Of a DNA stretch of 21,493 bases, positions 7,061 to 16,284 are shown piece by piece; position 1 is the first letter of the stretch; the number at the start of each line of letters is the position of its first letter. A program made the position numbers and the translations under genes. The notes below the pieces were generated by a model. It was not told the DNA's origin, did no database searches, and was given only the letters and a program-made list of their open reading frames with translations. Source of the stretch: Gallionella sp. UBA6045 (GTDB taxonomy: Bacteria; Pseudomonadota; Gammaproteobacteria; Burkholderiales; Gallionellaceae); contig DIYV01000050.1 of assembly GCA_002429165.1 (NCBI GenBank), positions 3,676 through 25,168 of the forward strand, read 5' to 3'.

Positions 7061-8872
7061 ATGAGCAAGTCTGACAATCGCACCGTGCCGGTAGGTCCAA
7101 CCCGCATGACCCCTTCTGAAGCTTTCGTTGAAACCTTGGTCGCCAACGGCGTCACCGATATGTTCGGCATCATGGGTTCGGCCTTCATGGATGCCATGGA
7201 CATCTTCGCGCCGGCGGGCATCCGACTGGTCCCGGTGGTCCATGAACAGGGCGCCGGTCACATGGCCGACGGCTATTCGCGCGTCTCCGGTCGCCACGGC
7301 GTGGTCATCGGCCAGAACGGTCCCGGCATCAGCAATTGTGTGACTGCCATCGCCGCAGCCTACTGGGCACATTCGCCCGTGGTCATCATCACGCCGGAAA
7401 CCGGTACCATGGGCATGGGCCTCGGCGGCTTCCAGGAAGCCAACCAGCTGCCCATGTTCCAAGAATTTACCAAGTACCAGGGTCATGTGAACAATCCCAA
7501 GCGCATGGCCGAATTCACCGGCCGATGCTTCGACCGCGCCATGAGCGAGATGGGCCCTACCCAGCTCAACATTCCGCGCGACTACTTCTATGGCGACATC
7601 ACTTGCGAAATTCCCAAGCCCTCGCGTCTCGATCGCGGCCCCGGCGGCGAAAACAGCCTCAACGAAGCGGTCGAGCTGCTCGCCACCGCCAAGTTTCCGG
7701 TAATCATTTCCGGCGGCGGCGTGGTGATGGCCGATGGTGTTGAGGAATGCAAGGCACTGGCCGAGCGTCTGGGCGCACCGGTGGTGAACAGCTATCTGCA
7801 CAATGATTCCTTTCCGGCGAGCCATCCGCTGTGGTGCGGCCCGCTGGGCTACCAAGGTTCGAAAGCGGCGATGAAGCTGATGGCTCAAGCCGACGTGGTG
7901 ATTGCGCTGGGCTCGCGCCTCGGACCCTTCGGCACGCTGCCACAGCACGGTATGGACTACTGGCCGACCAAGGCCAAAATCATCCAGATCGATGCGGACC
8001 ACAAGATGCTTGGGCTGGTGAAAAAGATTTCCGTCGGCATCTGCGGCGACGCCAAGGCTGCGGCAGTGGCGCTGACGCAGCGCCTGGCCGGACGCACGTT
8101 AATCTGCGACGCCACCAAAACCTCTCGCTTCGAGACGATCAAGGCAGAGAAAGCGGCTTGGGAAAAGGAGCTCGATGAGTGGACCCATGAGCGCGACCCC
8201 TACAGCCTCGACATGATAGAAGAGAACGCCAAGGAGAAGACCTTCTCCGGTGGCGAATATCTGCATCCGCGTCAGGTGTTGCGCGAACTGGAAAAGGCCA
8301 TGCCACCGGATGTAATGGTGTCTACCGACATCGGCAACATCAATTCGGTGGCCAACAGCTACCTGCGTTTCGAAAAACCGCGCAGTTTCTTTGCCGCCAT
8401 GAGTTTCGGCAACTGCGGCTACGCCTTTCCGACCATCATCGGCGCGAAGGCAGCCGCACCGCATCGCCCGGCGGTCTCCTATGCCGGCGACGGCGCTTGG
8501 GGCATGAGCCTGATGGAAACCATGACCTGCGTGCGCCACAACATTCCGGTCACCGCCGTTGTGTTCCACAATCGCCAGTGGGGTGCGGAAAAGAAAAATC
8601 AGGTCGACTTCTACAACCGCCGTTTCGTCGCCGGCGAGCTCGACAACCAGAGCTTTGCCGATATTGGACGCGCGATGGGCGCCGAGGGCATCACGGTGGA
8701 CAAACTCGAAGACGTTGGCCCTGCGCTCAAAAAGGCCATCGACATGCAGATGAACGAAGGCAAGACCTGCATCCTGGAGATCATGTGTACCCGGGAACTG
8801 GGCGATCCGTTCCGTCGTGATGCATTGTCCAAGCCTGTTCGGCTCCTCGAAAAGTACAAGGATTACGTCTGA
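7061..8872 (+). CDS. xsc: Sulfoacetaldehyde acetyltransferase (Xsc)
   Basis: The protein has 603 residues, the normal Xsc length. It is a cytoplasmic thiamine-diphosphate enzyme that converts sulfoacetaldehyde and phosphate to acetyl phosphate and sulfite. The catalytic glutamate is E62 in VVHEQGAGHMADGY, and the ThDP/Mg motif runs from GDGAWGMS (476-483) to VVFHN (about 500-504), followed by the Xsc-typical stretch RQWGAEKKNQVDFYNRRFV. ATG 7061 is preferred over a TTG 3 nt upstream because GAGGAG lies 8 nt before it. pta follows 146 nt downstream, and iclR2 with the cobST-like operon is divergent. This is the desulfonation step on which taurine, isethionate and sulfoacetate pathways converge. 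The assignment is secure from the motif set and the xsc-pta pairing. Confidence 0.96.
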   Translation: MSKSDNRTVPVGPTRMTPSEAFVETLVANGVTDMFGIMGSAFMDAMDIFAPAGIRLVPVVHEQGAGHMADGYSRVSGRHGVVIGQNGPGISNCVTAIAAAYWAHSPVVIITPETGTMGMGLGGFQEANQLPMFQEFTKYQGHVNNPKRMAEFTGRCFDRAMSEMGPTQLNIPRDYFYGDITCEIPKPSRLDRGPGGENSLNEAVELLATAKFPVIISGGGVVMADGVEECKALAERLGAPVVNSYLHNDSFPASHPLWCGPLGYQGSKAAMKLMAQADVVIALGSRLGPFGTLPQHGMDYWPTKAKIIQIDADHKMLGLVKKISVGICGDAKAAAVALTQRLAGRTLICDATKTSRFETIKAEKAAWEKELDEWTHERDPYSLDMIEENAKEKTFSGGEYLHPRQVLRELEKAMPPDVMVSTDIGNINSVANSYLRFEKPRSFFAAMSFGNCGYAFPTIIGAKAAAPHRPAVSYAGDGAWGMSLMETMTCVRHNIPVTAVVFHNRQWGAEKKNQVDFYNRRFVAGELDNQSFADIGRAMGAEGITVDKLEDVGPALKKAIDMQMNEGKTCILEIMCTRELGDPFRRDALSKPVRLLEKYKDYV

Positions 8873-9018
8873 ACGGCTTGTCATCCGGGTATTTGTAGCG
8901 AGCACCCTCGGCGCGGTTGATCCATGACTCTCGACTGGGTCGGTCGGTAATTTACCACAGCGACGGCATGGTGGGTCACGTTCACCATGTTTCCAGGAAA
9001 GGATTTACGAGGTCAGCA

Positions 9019-9954
9019 ATGAACAAGCATCACCATCTCGACAAGCTCATCGGCGACGCGCTTTCGCTTCCATCGCCCCGCGTCGCCGTATGTTTTCCAT
9101 GCAGCGCAAGCTCGATCGAAGCGGCAGTCTCGGCTCAGCAAATGGGGCTGATTCAAGCCATCATGATCGGACCTCGCAAACGGATCGAAGCGATTGCCGC
9201 CAAGAGCGCCATCGACATCACCGGAGTCGAATTCGTCGAAACAGGCGACGATCCCGTAGCGGCAGCACAGAAGTCGGCCGAGCTGTGCCGTGCCGGAAGT
9301 GCCAACGTCATCATGAAGGGAAGCCTGCATACCGATGAATTGCTCGGCACCGTTGTCAGCAAGGAAGGCGGCTTGCGGACCAGTCGCCGCATGAGCCACG
9401 TATTTGTGTTCGACCTCCCGGATCAGCCAAAACTATTGCTGATGGCGGATTGCGTCATCAACATCAACCCGGGTCTGATGGAAAAGCGCGACATCATTCA
9501 AAACGCGATTGACGTGGCGCATGCGTTGAGTATCGACCTCCCCTATGTCGCCATCTTGTCGGCGGTGGAGATGATCAATCCGGCAATTCCGGGAACCATC
9601 GATGCGGCGGCGCTGTGCAAAATGGCGGAAAGAGGGCAAATTACAGGCGCGGTTGTCGACGGCCCGCTGAGTTATGACATTGCTATTTCCATAGAGGCGG
9701 CGCGCATCAAGGGCATCAACTGGCCCCAAGCCGAACGGCCGGACATACTGATCATGCCGAACCTGGAAGCCGGAAACATGCTCTACAAGCAGATGGTTTA
9801 TGTCGCGAAAGCGGAGTGCGCAGGTATCGTGCTGGGCACGAAAGTTCCGATCGTGCTTACTAGTCGCACCGACTCGCCCAAAGCCCGGGTCGCCTCCTGC
9901 GCGCTTGCGATCATTCATGCAAACGCGATGGAGCGGAACAAATTGGCGGACTAG
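9019..9954 (+). CDS. pta: Phosphate acetyltransferase (short Pta type)
   Basis: ATG 9019, preceded by GAGG at 9009-9012, gives 311 residues. The frame is open upstream to 8917, but that part resembles nothing in the family. It is the short phosphate acetyl/butyryltransferase type without the N-terminal regulatory domain of enterobacterial Pta. Visible family features are VAVCFPCSASSIEAAVSAQ near the N-terminus, VIMKGSLHTDELLGTVV in the middle, RRMSHVFVFD, the DGPLSYDIAI stretch and MPNLEAGNMLYKQM near the C-terminus. It converts the acetyl phosphate made by Xsc into acetyl-CoA. It lies directly downstream of xsc on the same strand, the standard arrangement in sulfonate-degrading bacteria, and probably shares its transcript. 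Confidence 0.92.
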   Translation: MNKHHHLDKLIGDALSLPSPRVAVCFPCSASSIEAAVSAQQMGLIQAIMIGPRKRIEAIAAKSAIDITGVEFVETGDDPVAAAQKSAELCRAGSANVIMKGSLHTDELLGTVVSKEGGLRTSRRMSHVFVFDLPDQPKLLLMADCVININPGLMEKRDIIQNAIDVAHALSIDLPYVAILSAVEMINPAIPGTIDAAALCKMAERGQITGAVVDGPLSYDIAISIEAARIKGINWPQAERPDILIMPNLEAGNMLYKQMVYVAKAECAGIVLGTKVPIVLTSRTDSPKARVASCALAIIHANAMERNKLAD

Positions 9955-10017
9955 GTTTCGGCAGCGCTTACAGTTTGGCGACGCCAATCCTATGGCATAT
10001 ATACAGGGAGTGATTTG

Positions 10018-10260
10018 ATGAAGCCCAATGTGACCCAATTGAACTTCGTCTATCTTGGTGGCAGCGCGACTGCCAAGATATATGGACCCACTCCGGCAAA
10101 CGCTTTTGATCGCCGTCCGCACTTGGCCATTCATATCAGTTTCACGGTGCACAGCGATCGGCCGAATTTCGAGCAGGCGACTCAGGATCTGGTATCGCTC
10201 CCAATCGCTAACGCGATACCCTACTTGCGCGTGGAATTTCTTTCGGATTCGCCGATGTAA
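10018..10260 (+). CDS. Small hypothetical protein downstream of pta
   Basis: An 80-residue frame begins at ATG 10018 with GGGAG 7 nt upstream and lies 63 nt after pta, so it could be the third gene of the xsc operon. I do not recognise it. It shows alternating hydrophobic strands (NFVYLGG, HLAIHISFTVHS, YLRVEFLS), suggesting a small beta-rich fold, with no signal peptide, membrane helix or cysteine motif. The good ribosome site and position support a real gene; lack of any recognisable family and the short length count against it. Confidence 0.4.
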   Translation: MKPNVTQLNFVYLGGSATAKIYGPTPANAFDRRPHLAIHISFTVHSDRPNFEQATQDLVSLPIANAIPYLRVEFLSDSPM

Positions 10261-10684
10261 ACGAGTCGCGACCTGAACTAGCTACATCCAAGTGAGTATC
10301 GGGACAAGCTGACCAAAACAATAGCGAAAATGGTCACCGTAGCCTTGGAAACAAATGATGCTGGCTGTTGAAGCCTACGTTAACTTCGCTACGCGGTAAT
10401 TGCGGAAAAAAGCCATCGCGGTGAAACAACCGGTTGTGTAGTTTCAGGCATTGGCATTCAAGTTGCCAACCAAGCCTCTCGCCACAAAGTCACGGGATGT
10501 GTCGGCCGACGCAACCGTGGTTCGATCACAGCCTTAAGCCAGGTGAGCGGCACCCGCGAAAACCGGCGAGAGTCGTGGAATGAATCAAGACATGCTTCTA
10601 GCGACTCCGTTCTCTGCGCGATGAGACGCAAACCCTTGCGGACGAAAAGCAAATGCGAATGCCCATGTCCCACCGCGGCGAAGG
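10261..10684. other. 424-bp region with no convincing gene
   Basis: This stretch separates the small ORF after pta from the end of IclR regulator 3. Short frames exist on both strands (for example a 71-codon minus-strand frame ending at 10458 with a GTG start), but none has a convincing start or recognisable product. I see no clear terminator with a T-tract, repeat or tRNA. It may hold decayed sequence. Confidence 0.5.
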
Positions 10685-11539
10685 TCAGGCGCTTGCCGGA
10701 AACAGAACCTGTCTCATCGCGTCGGCCGCAACACGCAGGTCGGGCACGCCGGCCAAAAGTTCATCCAGAGACATGCGCGCGGTAGGCGCATGGCAGGCGA
10801 TGGCAGCCACCAACTTGTTATCACTACCTCGTACCGGCACTGCCACGGCAACCATGCCGCGGACGAACTCCTCATTATCTATGCCGACATTCCGTTTGCC
10901 TATCTTTTCCAACTCGATCTCGAGTTCCTGGCGGTCAATAATCGTATGTGGCGAGGAGCGGGTCAATGGCAGATGGGTGAGGACGCTTCGCCTTTCCAGA
11001 AGAGACATGGACGCAAGAAACAGTTTACCGCTTGCCGTGCAATGCATCGGCACCCAGGTGCCGGGCTGTAGGTGCATTCTCAGGGGCGCAGTCGTGTCTA
11101 TACGCTCGACATAGAGTACGCGTCCGGCATCAGGCACCGTCAGATTGCAGGTCTCGCCGAGCTTCCTTACCAGACCGCGAAGCACCGCTCGACATTCGCG
11201 TCGTATATTTGCGCCGCGCAGCGTTCTAAGCGCAAGCGTAGTTGATCGGACACCCGGTACAAAGCCGCGCTCGGCCGGCATGTGCATCACATAGCCGTGC
11301 AATTCCATGGAGCGCAGCAATCGCATCATAGTACTTTTTGGTACGCGCATAAGGCTGCTCAACTGCGCGAGCGTTAACGGTTGTGATGCTTCACTCAGAT
11401 ACTTAAGAACCGTCAGCGGTCGCAGGCAGCGAACATCGTCGCTTGAGTCCGCACGTTCCGGCTCGCGATTGTCGTTTGGTTCGGGTTCTGCCCGTGCTGC
11501 AGTGCGATATTGATCTGTCTGTCCGCTATTTCGTTTCAT
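10685..11539 (-). CDS. IclR-family transcriptional regulator 3 (IseR-like by context)
   Basis: ATG 11537-11539 is chosen because AGGAGG lies about 7 nt upstream; a start 18 nt earlier is possible but has no such site. The 284-residue protein has an N-terminal polar extension of about 35 residues, a winged helix-turn-helix at about 55-78, and an effector domain with GETCN (128-132) and VPMHCTASGKLFL (163-175), ending with DNEEF and an alanine-rich tail. The pocket motif PGTWVP replaces the PGSRVP of the other two paralogues, suggesting a different ligand. It is divergent from the GMC oxidoreductase. An IclR regulator beside a GMC enzyme matches my recollection of the isethionate (ise) gene clusters, so control of isethionate oxidation is the favoured inference. 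Confidence 0.9.
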   Translation of the reverse strand: MKRNSGQTDQYRTAARAEPEPNDNREPERADSSDDVRCLRPLTVLKYLSEASQPLTLAQLSSLMRVPKSTMMRLLRSMELHGYVMHMPAERGFVPGVRSTTLALRTLRGANIRRECRAVLRGLVRKLGETCNLTVPDAGRVLYVERIDTTAPLRMHLQPGTWVPMHCTASGKLFLASMSLLERRSVLTHLPLTRSSPHTIIDRQELEIELEKIGKRNVGIDNEEFVRGMVAVAVPVRGSDNKLVAAIACHAPTARMSLDELLAGVPDLRVAADAMRQVLFPASA

Positions 11540-11609
11540 TTTTAGCCTCCTACGCAAATTCTTCTTGGCTTATTTTATTGGATGGCCAATAGTCAGCCTC
11601 GCTGCATAT

Positions 11610-11626
11610 TGAAACACAACGTTTCA
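11610..11626. promoter_or_regulatory. Palindromic operator candidate between iclR3 and the GMC gene
   Basis: TGAAACACAACGTTTCA has perfect 6-bp arms around a 5-nt centre and lies midway between the two divergent starts. Its 15-bp core has the same outline as the site found in front of iclR2. TTGAAA (11609-11614) at its left end could also serve as a -35 box for the GMC gene. Binding by IclR regulator 3 is inferred. Confidence 0.5.
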
Positions 11627-11698
11627 TTCTATGAATAAGTTTCGGCGACTGCATACTAGATTATTCGTGTCGACCGGCACATGAAGGAGATAGGCACC

Positions 11699-13300
11699 AT
11701 GTCATTGGAAGTTGACTACATTGTGGTCGGTGCGGGTTCAGCAGGTTGCGTTCTGGCCAATCGGCTGTCTGAAAATCCTGGCAACCGCGTCCTGCTTCTC
11801 GAGGCTGGCGGCCCTGACACCAACCCGTGGATTCATGTTCCGGTTGGTTACTTCAAGACGATGCACAATCCAAAAACTGATTGGTGCTATGTCACGGAGC
11901 CGGATGCAGGCATTGCCAACCGTCAGTTGCAATGGCCACGCGGAAAAGTACTGGGTGGATCGAGCTCGATCAACGGCCTACTTTACGTGCGCGGACAGCG
12001 CGAGGACTACGACCGCTGGGTTGAACTGGGAAACGAGGGCTGGAGCTATGCCGAGGTTCTGCCCTATTTCAAGAAATCCGAAGATCAGGAACGTGGCGCC
12101 AGTGAGTACCACGGTGTAGGTGGTCCTCTTAAGGTCTCCGATCTTCGGTTGCGCCGACCGATTGCCGATCATTTCATCGCTGGTGCCAAAGATATCGGTA
12201 TCCCCTTTAACGAAGACTGTAACGGCGCAGTCCAGGAGGGCGTCGGATACTTCCAGCAGAACGCTTACAACGGATTACGCTGGAGCACCGCCAAGGGTTT
12301 TCTTCGCCCAGCCAAAAATCGCCCAAACCTGATTGTTAAAACAAGAGCACAGGCTACGCGCGTACTGTTTGAAGGCAAGCGTGCGGTCGGCGTCGAATAC
12401 CGGCAGGGTGAGCAACTCCACCAAGTCCGTGCAGTTGCAGAGGTGATTCTTTCCGCCGGAGCCATCGGATCACCACAGATATTGCAATGTTCCGGCATCG
12501 GCCCGAGCGCGCTTCTTGATAAAGTTGGCATTCCGGTGGTCCACCAATTGCCAGGCGTCGGCAAGAACCTGCAAGATCATCTTCAGATACGCTTGGTCTT
12601 CAAGACCCGCGAGCGTACTCTGAACGATGAGGTCAACAATCCGATCAACAAGATGTTGATCGGATTGCAGTACATGCTGTTCCGCACCGGACCGCTGACA
12701 TTGGCGGCAAGTCAGGTGTTGATATTTACCCGATCCAGCACTGAGGTGGCTCGTCCCGATATCCAGTTTCACATGCAACCTTTGAGCGCCGACAAGCCCG
12801 GCGATGGTCCGCATCGATTCTCGGCATTCACCTCATCGGTCTGCCAGCTGCGCCCGTACAGTCGCGGTAGCATTGAGATCAAGTCGGCAGATGCCCTGCA
12901 GTATCCCGCGATCCAGCCCAACTACTTGTCTGACGAGCGTGACCACGCGGTGGCGATAGGCGGCATCAAAGTGGCCCGGCGCATCGCCCAGTCACCCTCG
13001 CTTGCTCCCCACATCCTTTCCGAGTTCGTGCCCGGTAGTCAATTTCAGTCTGACGCCGAACTCCTCGATGTCGCCCGTCGCTATAGCCAGACGATCTACC
13101 ACCCGGCCGGAACCTGCAAGATGGGCGTCGATGATCAGGCCGTGGTCGATCCCCGCCTCAAGGTGCATGGCGTCGAGCGTCTGCGCGTCGTCGATTGTTC
13201 GATCATGCCGGAGATCGTTTCCGGCAACACCAATGCACCCACAATCATGATTGCCGAGAAGGCCGCCGACATGATCAAGCAGGATCGCGCCACACTGTAA
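11699..13300 (+). CDS. GMC-family FAD oxidoreductase, possible isethionate dehydrogenase (IseJ-like)
   Basis: ATG 11699 follows AAGGAG with 9 nt spacing, giving 533 residues; an in-frame ATG 18 nt earlier contains that ribosome site and is unlikely to be used. The choline-dehydrogenase-like layout is complete: FAD fold VVGAGSAG (9-16), GMC signature [18 protein letters not shown] (about 82-99), second signature [16 protein letters not shown], and the C-terminal active-site stretch [10 protein letters not shown] (about 467-476) with [16 protein letters not shown]. No signal peptide or membrane helix is seen. Family knowledge: GMC enzymes oxidise primary alcohols, and isethionate dehydrogenase IseJ belongs to this family. 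Near xsc and divergent from an IclR regulator, oxidation of isethionate to sulfoacetaldehyde is the favoured role. Choline or another alcohol cannot be excluded from sequence alone. Confidence 0.85.
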   Translation: MSLEVDYIVVGAGSAGCVLANRLSENPGNRVLLLEAGGPDTNPWIHVPVGYFKTMHNPKTDWCYVTEPDAGIANRQLQWPRGKVLGGSSSINGLLYVRGQREDYDRWVELGNEGWSYAEVLPYFKKSEDQERGASEYHGVGGPLKVSDLRLRRPIADHFIAGAKDIGIPFNEDCNGAVQEGVGYFQQNAYNGLRWSTAKGFLRPAKNRPNLIVKTRAQATRVLFEGKRAVGVEYRQGEQLHQVRAVAEVILSAGAIGSPQILQCSGIGPSALLDKVGIPVVHQLPGVGKNLQDHLQIRLVFKTRERTLNDEVNNPINKMLIGLQYMLFRTGPLTLAASQVLIFTRSSTEVARPDIQFHMQPLSADKPGDGPHRFSAFTSSVCQLRPYSRGSIEIKSADALQYPAIQPNYLSDERDHAVAIGGIKVARRIAQSPSLAPHILSEFVPGSQFQSDAELLDVARRYSQTIYHPAGTCKMGVDDQAVVDPRLKVHGVERLRVVDCSIMPEIVSGNTNAPTIMIAEKAADMIKQDRATL

Positions 13301-13436
13301 GCATCCATGTAGCCGTTCTGGCCTCCTGCAAGCGCCTATTCGTAACCGGGCCTGTACACGTTTCGGTCATCATGAATTTTGAATTGAGGGCGGTAATGTT
13401 CAATTTTCTGGAGCAAGCCCTGCAAACAGATAACAG

Positions 13437-15068
13437 TCATCGTATTGTAGATTGGGAAATTGCGATGGTCGGGTTTACATCCTTGCGCAGGATTTTCCCA
13501 TTTTTAGTGCGCGGGAAATCGTTTGCGAGATAGATTGTTTTTGGAGTCTTGTAGGCCGCCAGGTGCGCGCGGCCGAAGACCAACAGTTCATCTGCTGTCG
13601 TGGTGCTGCCGGGTCGCATGATCACGTAGGCCACGACCAGCACCTTGTCTTTTTCGATCTCCTCCCCGACCGAGGCGCAGTCTGCTACAGCCGGGTGCGA
13701 TTTCAGCACTCGTTCTATCTCATAGGGAGAAACGCGATAGCCGAAGCTTTTGATGATGTCGTCCTTGCGTCCCAGGAACCAGATGTAGCCATCCGTATCG
13801 TAACGCGCGTAGTCGCCGGTAAAGAACCAACCGTCATGCCTGAGTTTGGCGGTTTCCTCGGGCCTGTTCCAGTATTTCAGGAACAGACCGGGGTCATCAT
13901 CCGGCACGCAGATCATGCCCTCTTCGCCTGCGGTCACCGGCTTCAAGGTTTCAGGATCGAGAAGTTGTATCTGGTGTCCGGGCTGCGGAAAACCCGCCGA
14001 TCCGGGACGTATCGGCCGGGATCTGGTCTGGCACAGGTAGTAGGAAAACTCGGACATGCCGACCGCCTCATAGATATCCACGCCAAAACGCTCGCGCCAT
14101 TGGGTCAGCACTTCATCCGAGAGGTGCTCGCCCGCACTCATGCAGTGGCGCAGGCTGGGAACATCTGCGCTGGTGAGTTCGCTCTTCTGCACGATCTGGC
14201 GATAGATGGTCGGTACACCGACAAAGATGGTGGCGGAATGTTTTTTGATCAAGCGCGGCCAGGTGTTGGCGTCGTTCTTGCCTTCATGAACGATCACGGT
14301 CTTGCCCAGATACAACGGGTCCATCAGGCCGGAGCCCAGCACATAGGTCCAGTTGAACTTGCCCGAATGCATGATGCGATCGCCGTCACCGGCAAAATCG
14401 AACCAGTAGGTCGAAGCGGGCGTGCGGCCGATCATGGCACGGTGCGCGTGCAACACACCCTTGGGATAGCCGGTGGTACCGGAGGTATAGACCAGGTAGG
14501 CCGGATCGATCGATTTCGTCCAGTGCGGAGCTTGCCACTGCGTGATTCCTGACAAGGCAGTCTCCATATCCTGCACGTTCAACCCGGCGACTGCGGATAC
14601 TTCACCCGGACCGGAAAGCAGCACATGGCGCAGATTGACCGCGTCCTGCAACTGGTCCTTGAGCGTCGCCCAGGCTGCCTTGTCTGTAACCAGCACCGAT
14701 GCGCCGGAATCCTGCGCGAGATAAACCACTTCCTCGGCGGTCAGCAAGGTGGAGGTTGGCACGGAAACGGCGCCGCGCTTCATCGCACCGAGGAATGCGG
14801 TGGGATAGTCCAGTGAGTTAGGTAAGCGGATCAGGATACGCTCGCCGGCTCCGACACCAAGGTCGCGCAACAACTGGGCGAAGCGGCTGGTACGCTCGGA
14901 CAATTGCGCGAAGGTAATCTGCGACGTACCCAGTTTGTCGTCTTCCACGATCATCGCGATATTGTCCGCGGCGGGTGTGTCCAGGTGTGCGTCGGTACAG
15001 GCGACACCGATATTGAAATTCTCGGGCACTTGCCATATCCAGGGTGCGAACGGTTTGAAGTTGGACAT
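13437..15068 (-). CDS. AMP-forming acyl-CoA synthetase
   Basis: The protein has 543 residues with an intact ANL-superfamily set: ATP-binding loop YTSGTTGYPKG (194-204), GWFFTGD (413-419), hinge GRKDDIIKSFGYRVSPYEIE (433-452) and the C-terminal catalytic lysine K525 in RTKNGKILRKD. It resembles aryl/short-chain acid-CoA ligases rather than acetyl-CoA synthetase. GGAG lies 6 nt before the ATG. The gene begins 8 nt after the end of the upstream CitE-like lyase gene, so the two form an operon and the ligase probably makes the CoA ester that the lyase or the MaoC hydratase uses, such as a mesaconyl-, citramalyl- or malyl-type ester. A sulfoacetate-CoA ligase feeding the SauS-like enzyme is an alternative. 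It converges on the GMC gene. Confidence 0.88.
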   Translation of the reverse strand: MSNFKPFAPWIWQVPENFNIGVACTDAHLDTPAADNIAMIVEDDKLGTSQITFAQLSERTSRFAQLLRDLGVGAGERILIRLPNSLDYPTAFLGAMKRGAVSVPTSTLLTAEEVVYLAQDSGASVLVTDKAAWATLKDQLQDAVNLRHVLLSGPGEVSAVAGLNVQDMETALSGITQWQAPHWTKSIDPAYLVYTSGTTGYPKGVLHAHRAMIGRTPASTYWFDFAGDGDRIMHSGKFNWTYVLGSGLMDPLYLGKTVIVHEGKNDANTWPRLIKKHSATIFVGVPTIYRQIVQKSELTSADVPSLRHCMSAGEHLSDEVLTQWRERFGVDIYEAVGMSEFSYYLCQTRSRPIRPGSAGFPQPGHQIQLLDPETLKPVTAGEEGMICVPDDDPGLFLKYWNRPEETAKLRHDGWFFTGDYARYDTDGYIWFLGRKDDIIKSFGYRVSPYEIERVLKSHPAVADCASVGEEIEKDKVLVVAYVIMRPGSTTTADELLVFGRAHLAAYKTPKTIYLANDFPRTKNGKILRKDVNPTIAISQSTIR

Positions 15069-15076
15069 GGTTGCTC

Positions 15077-16231
15077 CTACAGAATGACGCCGTACGGCCA
15101 GTTTTCACGAATGACCTGGGCAGGCATCAGTTGCAATACTGTCATGGCGAATTCGGTATCTTCCGGTGTGAGAGCGCGCAGGGCATGCGCCCGCAGCAAA
15201 GTCTGCAATGCCTTGCCGAACATGGGCGGATCGAGCATCTCCCCCTCGAACTTGATCGCACCGCCCAGCAGCGCATCCGCCTCGATGGCGGCTTTCAATA
15301 CCCGGATCTTTTGCGAGACTTCAGTGGGGGACGGGGTATACGCCACCTTGCACAGATGGATATGAGCCGGATGGATGACCTGCTTTCCGGTCAACCCGTT
15401 TGCCGATTCCTGGCAGGCATGCTTGTAAACGATGTGCGATTCATTTTCGCCGTGCAGATCCAGCCAGCGGCGCACATCATGCGGCTCGACAAAGTTCTCC
15501 GGCATGCTGCTGGAGCCGATCAATGTTTCCACGCCGCCGATGACACCTTTTCCGGCGATGCGCGCCTCGAACATGATCTGGTTGAGATAATATTTGAGCT
15601 CTTCGGTCCAGTGCTCCGGCGTGATCTGGATACCCATCGCTTTCGAAAAGTCATGAATGCCGAACACGACATGCTTGACCGTGCTGTATTGCATCAGGTC
15701 CGGCGCGATCTTCAGTGATTTGGGGTGCTCGATGATGGGCTGGATAGTGATCGGGTGATCCAGGCCCACCAGAAAATTGGACAGGTCCCTGACTTCGGGT
15801 GCGCCATATGCTTCGCCCGCCTTGGCCAGCATCACCACGTCGATATGCGCGGCCATGTCCCTGACCAGCTTCATGTCCAGCTCGTACTCTTCGGTACGGA
15901 ACGGATTCACCCTGATCGCGATCGCGACCTCGTGTCTGCGCTTGAACTTGGGCAGCTCCTGCCTGAGCAAGGTCCTGCTCAATTCCTTCTGGCGGCAGCC
16001 GTCTTCCAGATCAAAGATCAGTGTGTGCGCGTGGGTCGCGTGCGCATGTTTCTTCATGCGCTGGGCCGCCGCTTCCAGATCCTCGTATATCCCCAGCGCG
16101 GGCGCATATTTGACCGGCGGATAATACAACTGGATCCCCGGCCAGTATCCGCCCAACACCCCGGTGGCTGCACTGCCGGAGAGTTCCTTGCCGTGGCTGC
16201 GACCGTCCTTTTGCTTTTCACTGTTCTTCAT
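15077..16231 (-). CDS. CitE-like (HpcH/HpaI family) CoA-ester lyase, long form
   Basis: ATG 16229-16231 has GGAGG 6 nt upstream and gives 384 residues; the frame extends 11 codons further without a ribosome site. It is longer than typical CitE proteins (about 290). The family core is present: FDLEDG (73-78), an arginine in AIRVNP, the metal-ligand glutamate in PIIEHP (165-170), GIHDFSKAMG (191-200) and the late GKQVIHP. Additional sequence is a polar N-terminal 25 residues and a C-terminal extension (GGAIKFEGEMLDPPMF and beyond), as seen in malyl-CoA and beta-methylmalyl-CoA lyases. It would reversibly cleave a 3-hydroxyacyl-CoA to a 2-oxoacid or glyoxylate and an acyl-CoA. It forms an operon with the acyl-CoA synthetase. 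Exact substrate unknown. Confidence 0.82.
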   Translation of the reverse strand: MKNSEKQKDGRSHGKELSGSAATGVLGGYWPGIQLYYPPVKYAPALGIYEDLEAAAQRMKKHAHATHAHTLIFDLEDGCRQKELSRTLLRQELPKFKRRHEVAIAIRVNPFRTEEYELDMKLVRDMAAHIDVVMLAKAGEAYGAPEVRDLSNFLVGLDHPITIQPIIEHPKSLKIAPDLMQYSTVKHVVFGIHDFSKAMGIQITPEHWTEELKYYLNQIMFEARIAGKGVIGGVETLIGSSSMPENFVEPHDVRRWLDLHGENESHIVYKHACQESANGLTGKQVIHPAHIHLCKVAYTPSPTEVSQKIRVLKAAIEADALLGGAIKFEGEMLDPPMFGKALQTLLRAHALRALTPEDTEFAMTVLQLMPAQVIRENWPYGVIL

Positions 16232-16284
16232 GCTGTCCTCCTCGATCCTATTTCGCTTCACCAAATATCCGAACCCAGATGCAC

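Noticed and set aside
7031..8002. 323-codon minus-strand open frame inside xsc
   Set aside because: It lies opposite the unmistakable Xsc sequence, is rich in His/Ala/Gly as antisense frames are, and matches no family I recognise.
10458..10673. 71-codon minus-strand frame after IclR regulator 3
   Set aside because: GTG start without a good ribosome site, no recognisable domain and arginine-rich composition; not enough to call a gene.
13452..14552. 366-codon plus-strand open frame opposite the acyl-CoA synthetase
   Set aside because: The minus strand carries all ANL synthetase motifs; the plus-strand frame is a shadow.
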